A stretch of 64,000 bases of DNA from Sphagnum magellanicum (lineage: Eukaryota; Streptophyta; Sphagnopsida; Sphagnales; Sphagnaceae), in the NCBI GenBank assembly GCA_021904315.1, contig CM038923.1:18172038-18236037 (forward strand), in the 5' to 3' direction. Position numbers and translations under genes: made by a program. Shown piece by piece: positions 47,001 to 58,829 of the stretch (positions within the stretch are counted from its first letter, which is position 1; each line of letters begins with the position of its first letter). The notes beneath the pieces are model-generated. The model made no database searches, was not told where the DNA came from, and saw only the letters and a list, made by a program, of their open reading frames with translations.

Positions 47001-47690
47001 AACACCTAGTGGCAGCCATCATGTGTTTTTTTTTATTTTGAAGGATGAAAAAATGCCTGGCAATTGCCAAGCATTTTTTTGGTTTAATAAATTGAAGAAA
47101 TGTGTTTATGGAATAATGAAAAAACACCTAGTAGACACCAAGAGGTTTTTCGATTTGAAGGATGAAAAAATGTCTAGTGGTTGCTAGGCGTTTTTCTAAT
47201 TTTGAAGGATAAAATGCATGGTAGTCGCCAAGCGTTTTTCCAAATTTGATGGATGCAAAAACATTTGTTGGCTACCAAGTGTTTTTCCTATTTTGAAGGA
47301 AACACCTACTAGTTGCTAAGTGTTTTTTCAAATTTTAAGGATAAAAAATGCCAAGTGGCTGCTAGGCATTTAAAAAAAAGATTACAGATGAAAAAAAGCT
47401 TGGTGGCCATAGGGGTCTTTTCACCTTTAATTGATGTCAGAACATTTGGAAGTCGCCAAACGTTTTTAGGTTGGAAGATGTAAATCCTCTTGGAGGAAAC
47501 CATGAGTTTTTTATTTAGTAAGATGAGAAATTTATTATTGGCCTTTAAACATCCTTTAGGTGTAGAATGATGAAAAAAATCCTAGCGGTCACCATGTGTT
47601 TTTTTCAAGCAAAAAGGTGAAAAATTTCCTTGAGGTCATCAAGCTTTTATTCCGGGCCAATGGATGATAAATCTCATGGTGACTGAATAT
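47001..47690 (+). repeat. Degenerate minisatellite, about 15 units of 46-48 bp
   Basis: Units of the form GATGAAAAAATGCCTAGTGG-TTGCCAAGCGTTTTT followed by a T-rich spacer and AAGGATG. The middle is an imperfect palindrome (GGTGGCCACC type), so each unit is a small hairpin. Units differ strongly from one another, so the array is old. It ends just before the DUF7869-like relic. Confidence 0.8.
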
Positions 47691-47839
47691 GTTTTTGGTG
47701 AATCGACTAGCTAGAAGCCATTTGGAGTGGGGAATTTTACTTGAAAAACAATCCTCCAACTTTCCTAATATAAATGTTCAAATTTTTTTCTTAGAAGTCT
47801 AGCGTTTGGCTTATGTTGGTCAATTTGATCTCAATTTTG

Positions 47840-50800
47840 TGTTCTTCTAGATTTTATGAAAACATGGCTAACAAAATCATATTTGGGAATAATCTTGAAA
47901 TCTGGGACTCATGGGAAAGTGAAAGGGTCATGATAGGAAATGGAACTTGTAGAAATCCATCTTTTATTCTAGTACATGTTGTTTCAAGGGTAGAAACTTG
48001 CGTAATTATTTTTATTGAAACTACGTTTGAAGCCTTTGAGGAGTGTAAGATTTTTGTTTTAATGCCAATTGCTAGATATGTCGGGTTAGCTATTGGAATG
48101 GAAGTATTTTAACCTTTGAAGGATTTATCTTGGATGATGTTGTGACTACCATAGGGTTACAGTAATGTTATGTTTCCATGGATGATTGTAATAATCTTGG
48201 GAAGAAAAGAGTTTCATGTTGTGATGCATATTTGCTTGAATTCATTTCTAAAAATGTTGATGAAGTTGAAGAATTGGGAGACATGCAAGATGGTTTTTGT
48301 GATAAGGAAATTAATTTGGAATTGAATTTTGCATCTAACAAGCATGTGGAATGCTCTATTGGGGCATTTGGATCTAATTTTGACAATGATGAAGGAATTA
48401 AGGACAAAGTGGCGATAGGATGTGACGAAAGAGAAAACGAGGAAATTCTAACATAATATTAGGAGTAGGAAGAGGAAGCAAGTAAGCGATGATGTGAGGA
48501 TGAATGTGGCAAGCAATATGTGGATGACTAGGGCGTGGGTAATTCAAATATTGCAGGAAGTTGTAGGTTTCAGTGGAGAGGAATTGAATGTGATCTTTTA
48601 ATTGATGATGATGTTTTCATTGCCAAAGGTTGGGTTATAGCATGCAACTCTATGGAGGCAATTCTAGACAATTAGTTTAATGAGGATCATGTTGGGTTAT
48701 GTCTATTGTCCTGGTACTATGTCAAAAGTCATGATGATTTGGAAGTGGCCATTGTCTCAAATTATTTTTAACGACTATTCTTTACAAAAACATCTCATGA
48801 CACATAATAAAAGCCATGTTCTAGATGTTGATGAGCTGGGAACAATGGGAATGAAATATATATATATACTTTTCATAAGAGGAAACAAGGCTCATGTGAT
48901 TCTAAAGGTGTTTTTTCTACGATTGACAAGGTTTTGTTTAAAGAGTTTGTGTAAAATGTGAGTGGATTGACATGTTGTGGGTTGAATTATTGCCAACATT
49001 TCCTTCATGAAAAGACATTGTTCTTGAGGCATGAGTTTTGGAGCTTATCATTTGAGAACTCAAGAACCTATGGATTAGATATTCCAAGAAGGTTGCATAT
49101 GAAAAGAGGCATTAAGTAACGAAAATATCTCACTGTGCAACGTGTGGATATTTGTGAAACTACTTGGTATAAGATCATTTGTGTGTCTAGGTCAATGTAT
49201 ATGTTGTACAAGTCTAGTACCAAATGAGGTTATCAAATTCTGCCACATGGTAATAAGGGTACACATAAATTACAAATATCAATTACAAAGCAAGCATAAT
49301 AAAATATTCAATCATTAATCGACTTGTCTACGGATACATGCCACATCACATGAAAGGTGCATTGGAAATGGTAGACAAAATGTGTGACGTTTATTGAATC
49401 TTGGAAGAGTCTTCAAGAGCAAAATAATCAAGTAATTGGATAGATGGATTGTCATTTGGATTGGTAGTGATTGCATGTTTAAAGATGTTCGATTATTTCA
49501 CCATTTGTTTTGTTGAAGCATTAGTTGATTTAGGATTTTGTTTACATTACTACATATAAGCAAGGAATTAAACATTGGAGGTATTTTGTGATTTGCTATG
49601 AATCAATTGAGGAAAAGACACCATCTAAATGTAGATGCGTGAAAACAAAGGTCAATTTTTGCAAAATGTACTATTTGTGGATCTCTCAAGGATTTAATAT
49701 CCAAATTGGGAAAGCATAGCAATGATACAATTGAGTATGCAATGAAGTTTTAAAAAAGACATTTAGCACCAAAAATCATGTGGAAATTTATATCATACAT
49801 GGAGGACAAAGTTTGTTTGATCAAAGGAAGGATTCCTTTTGCGTTATCCATGACAAAATGGATCACACCAAAACTACTATTCCAAGGTTCCAAGTGTGTA
49901 ACAAATTGATTTTTGGGTTTGGACAATACCTATTATTCTTATAAGTATGATAGCCCATGGACATGAGGATGAAAGATATGCTCAATATTCGAATGAGTTG
50001 TGGCTAAACAATCCCAATTTCACAATTGGCTCTTTGTTGCGGCTCTCTTTCACACTTAAAAAATGGCCTTGGTTGTAGAGTCAAAATTATTATTTGAGGA
50101 ACCCCCACAAAACTCATTATTTGCGCATCTTCTACAAGGAAAATCACATTGTGTATGTGAATTATGCATGTTAGAAAAAATTATTGGTGTGAAACCATTG
50201 CTAAATAATTGCTTCTCCAAATGGATAATTGTGAAAGACAACAAAAATCAGCATTTGTTGACATTTTTTTCATTGTTAATTACAAAGGATGTGTTTGAAG
50301 AAATGAAATTAGATTTTTTGTCATTGGCCATACACATGAATATATTGATGGATGTTTTGGGTATTTGTCAAATAAGTTAAAAGAACAAAATAATTATGTT
50401 TTGGTTGATTTGATGAGGGTGTTTATGGTCTCCCAAGAATGACCATTTATTCTTTAGTTGATTTAGGAGATTCCAAATTTTGAGTCTTGGGTAGTAGGTT
50501 GTTTAAAAAATGGTTTTGAGATTTTGGTACAAGGCATACTGATATGCATCTTTTTAGATTTTTTGTTGATTCATCGGGTTGACTTGTGATGCAATACAAA
50601 GTTTCTCCCATAGATCATGTATGGAGTCTTGTAGATGTGCTTATGATTAGATTATGGAAAGTTAATCCTAATGGGTCACCAAAATTACATGTGGGTGTCC
50701 CTAACCTTGTTCCTTACCATCCCATTTGGGGGCATTAATCCTTCCAAGTTTGTTGAGAGATAAAAGTTCATAAGTGTTGGACTATCCAAATACATGGATT

Positions 50801-52480
50801 TCTGGAAGGTGGGTATTGCACAAAGTGTAGATTATGAAATGAAGATGAAGTTGTATGTTGAGTATTAGGAGGATATCTTGTTACATTTATCTAAACCTTT
50901 ACTTGGTCAAAGTTCTACCCTTTTAAAAGAGTTTTGGCCTTCAAGTAATTGGGTTGTCACCAAAAGAGAGGGTGACGAGACCCAACAGAGAATCTGACCA
51001 CTAGTACGGGCCTAATCAGAGTGGTCTCCCTTCTTAATCTCCTGAGATAGACCACTCCCTTTGACCCTTTCTCTACAAACTCATCTCGGAATATTTCTAC
51101 ATGCATTCACTGATCTTTGGATAGGAACAGCTCATACATTCACAGATCAGCAGAACAGACAAACCGAATTCAAGACTTGCACCTTGCCATTCATGGAAAT
51201 CTCCAAAGAGCACAATCTTTCTGGCTCCGGAGTATACATCAAAAATCAGACATCAATCAAGGTATGGCCTTTGAGGCTAGAGCTCTCCGTGTTCGCTCGA
51301 TCCCTTGAGCTGCTAACCCACACCCCACTGAATGTTTCTATGCATTGTGCTCTCATTCCTATTGTCTGGAAACCCAACACCCGGAAACTCTTAGACCCAA
51401 CTGCATTCTAAGACACCTGACTTTGATCAGTAAACACCAAGCTCCCATAAAGCTACTCAAGGTGACAGATTCTTATGCAAAGACGAACGACAGACTTCTG
51501 GCTTCAATCCTTCTCTTCACTCCTTCCCTGCAATCAACATTCTGTCCACCATAAGGATACCCTTCAAGGGTATCTGGTACTCACTCAAACCACTGCCTAT
51601 AACACAGATGCAAGATCCTGGAACACATACTCTCCATCCCTCATTCTCACTCTCTCTTCAATATGCCCCCAAATCTACAGCTCGGACCCCTCATATCCTA
51701 GTCATTCCTTGGCATCAACCCTTCATATCAATTGCTTCCAAGGCATGCACAATTGCTCAACTCAGTCACTGGTGCAGCGGAGAACTTCAACAACAAGCCA
51801 AGCAGTTGCAAAGACAACCCGAGAAAGAAAACTCTCTACCCCCCCTGGATCCTCCTCATTCCTTGTCTTCCTCCCTAACCTTTCGAACCCAGCACCACTC
51901 CATGTCTGATTTCCAAGCTTCCTACACAAGCTTCCCATGCACCGTTGCCATCCTCACCTCCCCAAAATCATAAACCCCACCGCCTTCATTAAACCAATTT
52001 TCAGCGGGCTTAACTCTTAAACCCTTAAAACAAAATTGGCCTTCACATTACAGAAACCACAAACAGGTTCCCCGTTCGGTCACCCCCTGTCCAGTCATAG
52101 GGTATCCAACTATTTTAGGGTTTCATTATCCACCATTCTTGTCAATGTTGATCCAAAGGACCCAATTCAACGCCTTTATTGTGGGTCAAAAAACATGAAA
52201 CCTTCAATTACGTACACCCCATTTAGAGATCTTAATGATGAGGATTTTGTTCTCGTTAGGTTGCATGATCCGAACCTTGTTTCTATTTTGGATGGGAAAA
52301 GCACAAGGTGATGTTGTGAAAGATGAAGAAAATGCATTTTTCAAAATGGTGAAGGTTCAATGGTGGGTCCCTGTGAAAAAGGGCACAAATATGAATGAAC
52401 GAAATCTATATGAGGATTGTTAGAATGGAAAATGGAAATGTAATTTTGTAGATCCAGAACAATGGCTGAACATTTCATAT
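47840..52480 (+). pseudogene. Decayed DUF7869-like gene, split by an inserted element
   Basis: Plus-strand readings follow the order I associate with DUF7869 proteins. 48500-48700: FQWRGIECDLLIDDDVFIAK. 48960-49260: a zinc-ligand-like CCGLNYCQHFLHEK with RHEFWSLSFENSRTYGLDIP. 49650-49760: FAKCTICGSLKDLISKLGKH. 49835-50060: VIHDKMDHTKTTIPRFQVCN. 50063-50380: SKLLFEEPPQNSLFAHLLQG, GVKPL and KDNKNQHLLTFFSLL. Then a GHTHE-IDGCFGYLS block. After the insert at 50973-52097, 52140-52440 resumes with PIQRLYCGSKNMKPSITYTP, KMVKVQWWVPVKKG and NERNLYEDC. The frame changes often and stops are frequent, so it is dead. Asp/Asn residues in DKMD and MDN are spaced like an RNase-H-fold transposase; that link is my inference. 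Part 47840-48455 is protein-like but unassigned. Confidence 0.6.
50973..52097 (+). mobile_element. LTR-like dispersed element, copy 2, inserted in the DUF7869-like relic
   Basis: A GC-richer block of about 1,125 bp that interrupts a continuing protein-like reading. It starts TGACGAGACCC and ends CTGTCCAGTCA, short inverted termini of TG...CA type. The flanks GAGGG and TAGGG could be a 5-bp target duplication with one change. It shares many landmarks with 28950-30152. Open frames inside (51061-51973) are Ser/Thr/Pro-rich and not shared with the other copy. Best read as a solo LTR of an old, unassigned family. Confidence 0.55.
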
Positions 52481-52689
52481 GTTTTTTTTTCATTTCTAAT
52501 CTGAAAAAATATATCAAACAAAAGTCAACTTTCTATTCATGTTGCTTGTGCTAGTAGGGTTAAAGTAAATCTCGATGTTGCCAATGCATCTAGTAATGTG
52601 TGAAGGATCTTTTGGACTTGGATGAAATTGTGTTCTTGATTTCTTAGAGCTTTTTATATCATTAACTTGATCTCAATGTTGTTTAATAA

Positions 52690-53400
52690 ATTTATTCATG
52701 GTATGAAATTATATTTGTATATTCTTGGACAATGATGATCAATAATCTTTTTTCTTACATCTTAACCCTAATCCCTTGTGGCCACCAAGCATCCTCTTTT
52801 ATCATTTTTGGCATATAACCCCGAATTTATTAATGATTGTGTTTTTTGTTTTTTTTTTTTTTTTTGTATTGAATGAAGTGTATTATTTAATCAATTTGTT
52901 CATTATAGAAAATTTCGTGTAGATTCTTGGATAATCATAATCAATGATATTTGTTGTTGCATTTAAACCTTAATTTTTAATGCCCACCACTCTTGAATTT
53001 TTTCTTTCATGGCATTGAATTTGAATGTATTGATAATGTTTTTATTTGTGTGTTTATTTATGTTTGATGTGGCATATTTTTCAAGTAATGTTTTGATCCC
53101 TAAAAATTATATTTGTATATCTTTAAACAATTGCGGTTGATGATTTATTTTATTTTTTTACCTTAACCCTCATCCTTGGTGGCCACCTATTGTTCATTTT
53201 TTCTTTCGTGGAATAATGTGCAAAAATAATTTTTTAAAAATTATTGTAGAAAATTGTTTGTGTATATTCTTGGATACTTGTTATCAATTATATTATATTT
53301 TCAACCTTAACCCTAATCCCTAGTGGCCACATGTGTTTGCTTTTTTCTTTCATGTAATTGAGTCACCTAAAATTATTAATGAAATTTTTGTTATTATATG
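52690..53400 (+). repeat. Four-copy tandem repeat, about 145-205 bp unit
   Basis: Each unit has TATATTCTTGGAYAAT-like sequence, a T-rich run, then CCTTAACCCTAATCCYTNGTGGCCACC and a T-rich TTTTTCTTTCATGGCATTGA tail. Units begin near 52700, 52905, 53100 and 53245. The GTGGCCACC core again belongs to the dispersed motif family. Confidence 0.7.
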
Positions 53401-56279
53401 AACAAGAACTTTGGATCCATCAACAATATTGCAATTGATGAATTAGTTCATTTTGTGATTGATTCTTTGTAATTTAGTAAATAAGATTTTTGTTTCTCAT
53501 GGATAGGAGCATAATTTGACTTCCAATTTTGATAATGAATAACCTATAATTTCCACTTCGTGGGCATAAGGCAAAAAAATGTTTGAAACAAAAATTTGTT
53601 TACATGGGTGTTAGATTTTTGAATGATTGTTGTTTTTACTTGAATATAAAGTTACATTTGTTAAATCTAATGGCCACCAAGCGGAGTTCATACTATCCAC
53701 TAGGTTGGATAAAGTCCTAAATTAATTAAACATGTGTTAAAGGCAAAAAAATATTAAGGATGCTTGTTAGCACAAAATTATAAGAATACAATAAAATAAG
53801 GATGGAAAAGGCCAATTACAAGTAGGAATGGATAAATTAAAATACCACTAAATTCAAAGTTTTCTTTAGCAATAGGAAGATAATTAAAAAGGTTAGAAAG
53901 ATGTGAAAATAACATGAGAAGAACACATTATCATAAATATGGAAATCAAATAAACTAGCAATCATGAGAAGATTTGGTAGGAAGTGACAAATATCAAAAA
54001 TATGACAAGGTGGAACCACCAAGTCATTAACTGATATCAAATTAATCTAACTAATTAATGGTCCTTTTAAAATGTCATATCAAATCCAACAAAAACATCA
54101 TTCCACATACGTCATTGGTGTATGGTGACATGGGGTTTACACAATGGTCAAACATAATAAATAACCATTTAATCCCTATCATGAAATCACTACATCATTG
54201 TTTAACTCCAACAAGTACAAATAGTAAATATGAACAACAAAATAGGCTTCAAGCCCCAGGGTACAACGTACCATGGTACAACAAATCGTCTTTTCCATAA
54301 GTGTACAAAAATGGAACTTGTTAGTTAAATAGTTAATAATTCATTATCAGTTGTACTCTGAAGCTTAACTCATTGTCCATATTTACTTATGGGAGTTAGA
54401 TGGTGGTGTAATGGTTTATTCTAGTTCATGCGTCTTTATTGTACCATGATTTCATTACCATCACTTGATTATCCTATTTGAATGGCAGTGAAATCTTTCT
54501 GATACGTCTGACTATCACAAAGATACATGTTTCATGTGATTCAAGAATTTAGAAAATTAATGGAACTTTTAATTTCCATTTGATCTCTCAACACCAAATG
54601 TTATCAAACCATTAGTAACTTTTATTTAATCCATTTATGGATTCGCATGAGCCTCAACAAACAGATAGAAAAATGGAAAGTCCGAATTAAAAAATGGGAA
54701 AGCTTTTTTGAATTGGTAATCGTTTAGTATAAATTCCTTGAATGGTTAAGGGTAGACTAGAAACAGAGGTACATGTGGCAAATGAGGACATGTCCTAAAT
54801 AAAAAAGTATAAAAGCCCGTGAGAAGATGTGAAAAAACATGTTCTAGATGCGAAAGGTTAGTGAACTTTTAACCAAAGTTCAATAGAGAATAAGAAAAAG
54901 GCACGACAACAATTGAACCCATATCAAAGTGTGACAACATAGTTTAATGATGGCACCAAAGGAAATAGGGAGATGCCCTTTGTGAATAGTTAGACAAGAG
55001 GTGTGAATTATTTGTAAGAATTAATATTTGGATGTTAGACTGGGGAATCAAAATGTGCAATTTTGTATGCTTGGATCACTTTCTGTTGTTAAACATTTCA
55101 TTGTGTATATGTGAAGGAAATAAAAGTATTAGGAAGGGGAAAGGAGCTTGATTTCTTTGAAGGGAAAAAGGAATTGGTCGAGGTAAGATTATGCACTATT
55201 GGATGAAATGTACTACACTATGAATGGAAAATATTTTGAATGAATAAATTCCATTAGTTTTAATCAATGGATATTTTTCTTCAAAGGAGGAGGTAGAAAT
55301 GGGGTATGGCACATGCAAATTCAAGGAATGATGGCAGCAACACACAAGGCACAAGCCATTGAATCCTTTGGTACTTCCCAACATAATTAAATTTGCGATT
55401 AGGGTCACAATTAAAAGTTCGAATTCAAATTGAGCTACATATTAGATGTCACCATTTAGGATGCATGATAATGTAAAATTTTATATAAACATGATACTTC
55501 AAAACAAGCTTTGCATCTATCTATGTCATATCAAGGTTTATAGCTTGATTCATGATGCTTAACCTTGAAATTGCTTAAGGATGGATAATTTCATGTAGCT
55601 CAATTTTGATAAAACTTAATTAGGTCAATTCGATATTCAACTAAGACATCCATCTAGTGTTTTTTAGATAGAATAATTCAAATTCCAATTTAATGTTCGG
55701 TTTATCGCTTAGTTCAAACCTTAGTTTATTGCTCATAGTTCATTGCTTCGTTCACAACTGAGTTCAACCCTTAATTCACTTAGTTAGTTTTTCAAGTTGG
55801 AGCCTTTTCTCAATAGCGGAGATGGCCGTTAAATAACAAGGTCCTAGTTCAAAGCTCATCGTGTTCCAATTCTTGAAAAAAAGCCAAAAGGGTTGTATTC
55901 ATGATCAAGTCTACACATCAAGGACAATTTTGAGGATTGGTACCAAAAAACTCCCAACCATTTAAGACTTGCTTAGAAGGACATGATAGTCCTATAATTT
56001 GTATTATTTGGGAGGGATCTTTTTTTCAAACTTTGACCTTTTTAAAACCTTGCTTGTTTTTCGGAAAATTTTTCGTTTAAGCCATGCACCATATGGATTC
56101 GAAATGCCTTCAACACAAACCTTCATTGCAAATTATGTGCCACCTTTTTTTTCAAGTTTGAGCTTCTAAGTGTACTTGTTGTTATGTGAACCATTTGTTT
56201 TTCAAACACTCTATCAAGTTCTTATAATTTTATCAAATGTCAAGCTGCAATTTTTTTCTATAGCTTATAAGGGTAGACC
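53401..56279. other. Intergenic, no gene recognised
   Basis: AT-rich spacer with no frame that looks coding and no clear repeat. A single GGCCACCAAGCGGAG motif lies near 53671. Confidence 0.5.
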
Positions 56280-57720
56280 CAATGTCTCATGACATAAATT
56301 GGTTTGTGCAAAATATGGGTTTGGCAACTAGAGGAGTGTTTGTTTTAAGTCTGACAAATTATGAAGTACCAACTTAAGACATTGAAGATTTTTTTGGGTT
56401 GAAGGTTTCAAATAATGGGTACAAGCATGATACAAAGGTCAATGCCAAGGTAGCAAAAAATGTTCTTGAGCTATACAAGTGCATGATAGGGAAGCGAAAG
56501 GTGATGAATGGACAAAGCAACAAATGTTTTGCATGTGGTGTTGTTTCTTGGTTGAAACATGGTACCAAGCTTGATTGGGCAAAATATGTTGTTGACTATG
56601 ACAAATATAGTTTTTGAGTTGAGAGAAATGAAAATGGTGAATCTCGCTTGGCATGCAAAAAGTGGTGTTGTTGGTGTTGTGAAGAAGGTTCCATGACCCT
56701 CTAATTGTAGACATCCAAGGCCTATGTCTAAAGCCATCCATGGACAAACTCTCCAAAGCAACAATTGTCAAATTTTGACTAAGCTTGAGATAAACAAAAA
56801 ACGTGAAAGTCCTAGGCCTTAAATGGGATGCAAAGGAGACCCAAGTTTGTAAGGATCTTCTATAGGGTAAGTGTTTGATGTTGGGAGGTGCTAAGAAGAG
56901 CATTTTTGTTGCTATTGTAAAAAAATGATGAGGCCATTACTATTGAGAGGAGGTTTTTGATTACATTAACAGATTTATGTATTGTACATGCAAAAGCTAT
57001 TTACCAACTAACTTTGGCTAAAAATTTGTTGAAAATAACCATTTGATTGAGAAATCAATCTTCTACTATTGGTTTATTGAGGGATTTTAAAGGTTCTGTT
57101 TGTGAAATGAATTACATAGCACACGTTCAAGTCTAGAGCGAAATGTCTTTGTAGGGAGAAAATTTAAGCCTTGGACCTAACATTTCTGAATCTTTGCAAG
57201 GAATAAGTTTAGGTTTTGAACCTCACATTTCTAAAAGTGAGTTGAAAGATTTTGAGACTAGGAAGGAGTGTGCGTTAAACATTAAGAGTACCAAATGTCA
57301 AAATTGGGAAATCAGACACAAATTTGTGCTTATCAAAAGGCTAAAGTAGATGCCTCCATTTTGGAATTTGAAAAGAAGAAGATTAAGGGTTTCACAACTT
57401 GAATTTGAACTTACTATGCTTCAAGACACAATTAAAAAAATGTAAAAAGGGGGTGGGGTTGTGTTGTACCACAGCCCATACTTTGTGATACCAGTTGCAA
57501 ATCCAACCTTAGTGATGGTAAATTTACTTTGTGCACCAACGAATGCCATGTTTGTGCTCAATGGTTTCCTTGTAAGGATGTTATTATTGCTAGTTGTGGG
57601 CACACATACCACCCATCTTGCATTCATACTATGCTAGTTCTCATGCATGTTGCAAGGTTAATGATTGTAAGAAAACATGGCACCCAAATTAGCTATTGTC
57701 CATGGGGATTTAGCCATTGA
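56280..57720 (+). pseudogene. Decayed gene with a RING-like zinc finger of WFPCKD type
   Basis: Near the end, 57520-57650 reads LCTNECHVCAQWFPCKDVII then ASCGHTYHPSCIHTM: a C-x2-C, WFPCKD, SCGHTYHPSC arrangement, a RING-like finger known to me from uncharacterised proteins of mosses, ferns and lycophytes. Upstream pieces (KVAKNVLELYKCMIGKRKVM near 56440, SLGPNISESLQGISLGFEPH near 57165, a Lys-rich coiled-coil-like stretch near 57280-57440) fit a long protein ahead of the finger. Multiple stops and frame changes make it a relic. The last zinc ligands are not clear. Confidence 0.5.
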
Positions 57721-57849
57721 GTGAGGATGTTTTGACAAGCTTAAAAGCGTAATCACCAACGTGCATGTCATGGCTACAAAAATTGAAGGATGAGATTGTT
57801 GCTTTAAGTAAGGTCTTACTAATTCTCAACCTCTTGAATTTATGTCAAA

Positions 57850-58780
57850 GTTGTATTGAGGTTCAATTTTCATCATTGAAGCTTTTAGGTTAGATTGTTT
57901 ACCTTATTGCTTAAAGAACTTGAATCAAAAGTTTGGTTTTCTTGTGGTTGGAACCTTAATTAGGAATCAAAACAAATTTTGAATTGTTTGAAAGTCCATA
58001 ACATTTTTAGTTCATGAGTCTAGACATCAGATTTGGTCTCATGTAAGTCCAAGATTAGTCCATTGTCATCAAAATTGAAGAATTTTTGCCTTGTAAATCC
58101 TTAGTTAAGTCCATTAGAAGTTGATAAAGAAAATATAGTAGACTAGTGTTTGAAAGTCCATTCTAGTTCTAAAAATTGTCCTAAGAATTGGAATTCTAAG
58201 ATCCACCAAGTATGGAATTTGTTTTTAAGTCCTTACAAATGACTTGAGGTCCATGAGATTGATTCTTTAATTTCAAGTCTTATCCTCGCATGGTTCCATA
58301 TTGTTCTTGAATTGCCTTTTGGTTCCTTGGGTGTATTTCCTAGAGGTCTTGAACTTTCTTTGTATTCCTGATAGTTCCTTGAACTTGATATCCTAGAAGG
58401 CCTTATAGTCATGGTCTTCCTTTTCATCATCTATTGTCCTGAATTTCCTTTGTGTTCAATCATCTTGTGTTCTTGACATTTCATAACTTGATGTCTGAGA
58501 ATGCCTTTAATCTTGGGTTTTCCTTTCAAATGATGTGATGTTTTGAATTGCCTTCAAATGTTGCTTTCATTCTTTGTGTCCATGATTCACATTTGTAGGT
58601 TTAAAGTCCTAAATTGCTTTCATTTTCCTTGGAGTCCTTTTAACATTTGATGTCCTAATTTGCCATGGTGTTATTTGTTTTCAAGTTGATGACAATTCCT
58701 TCTTGATGTCTTAATTTTTCATGGCAATTTATCATATATTCATGTTAATTCACATTTTGGTGTGAAACTAATATTTTCAT
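57850..58780. repeat. Low-complexity T-rich degenerate repeats
   Basis: A long run of loose variants of TTGAATTGCCTTTTGGTTCC, GTCCTGAATTTCCTTTGTGT and AAGTCCTAAATTGCTTTCAT, about 35-60 bp apart. It looks like a very old tandem array; no coding content. Confidence 0.4.
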
Positions 58781-58829
58781 TATCTCAAATAGTCTTTGTG
58801 TAAGGGTTGATTAAGCAAAAGATGGATTC

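Noticed and set aside
47001-47690. Regular 46-48-bp array considered as CRISPR
   Set aside because: The spacer part is itself repeated and T-rich; no cas genes; plant DNA.
51061-51973. Plus-strand ORFs of 116-144 codons
   Set aside because: They lie within the LTR-like repeat, are Ser/Thr/Pro-rich and are not shared with the copy at 29 kb.
28950-52097. Reading the two LTR-like copies as ends of one 22 kb element
   Set aside because: The copies are too diverged for ends of one insertion, and the second is flanked by its own target-like repeat inside another gene.
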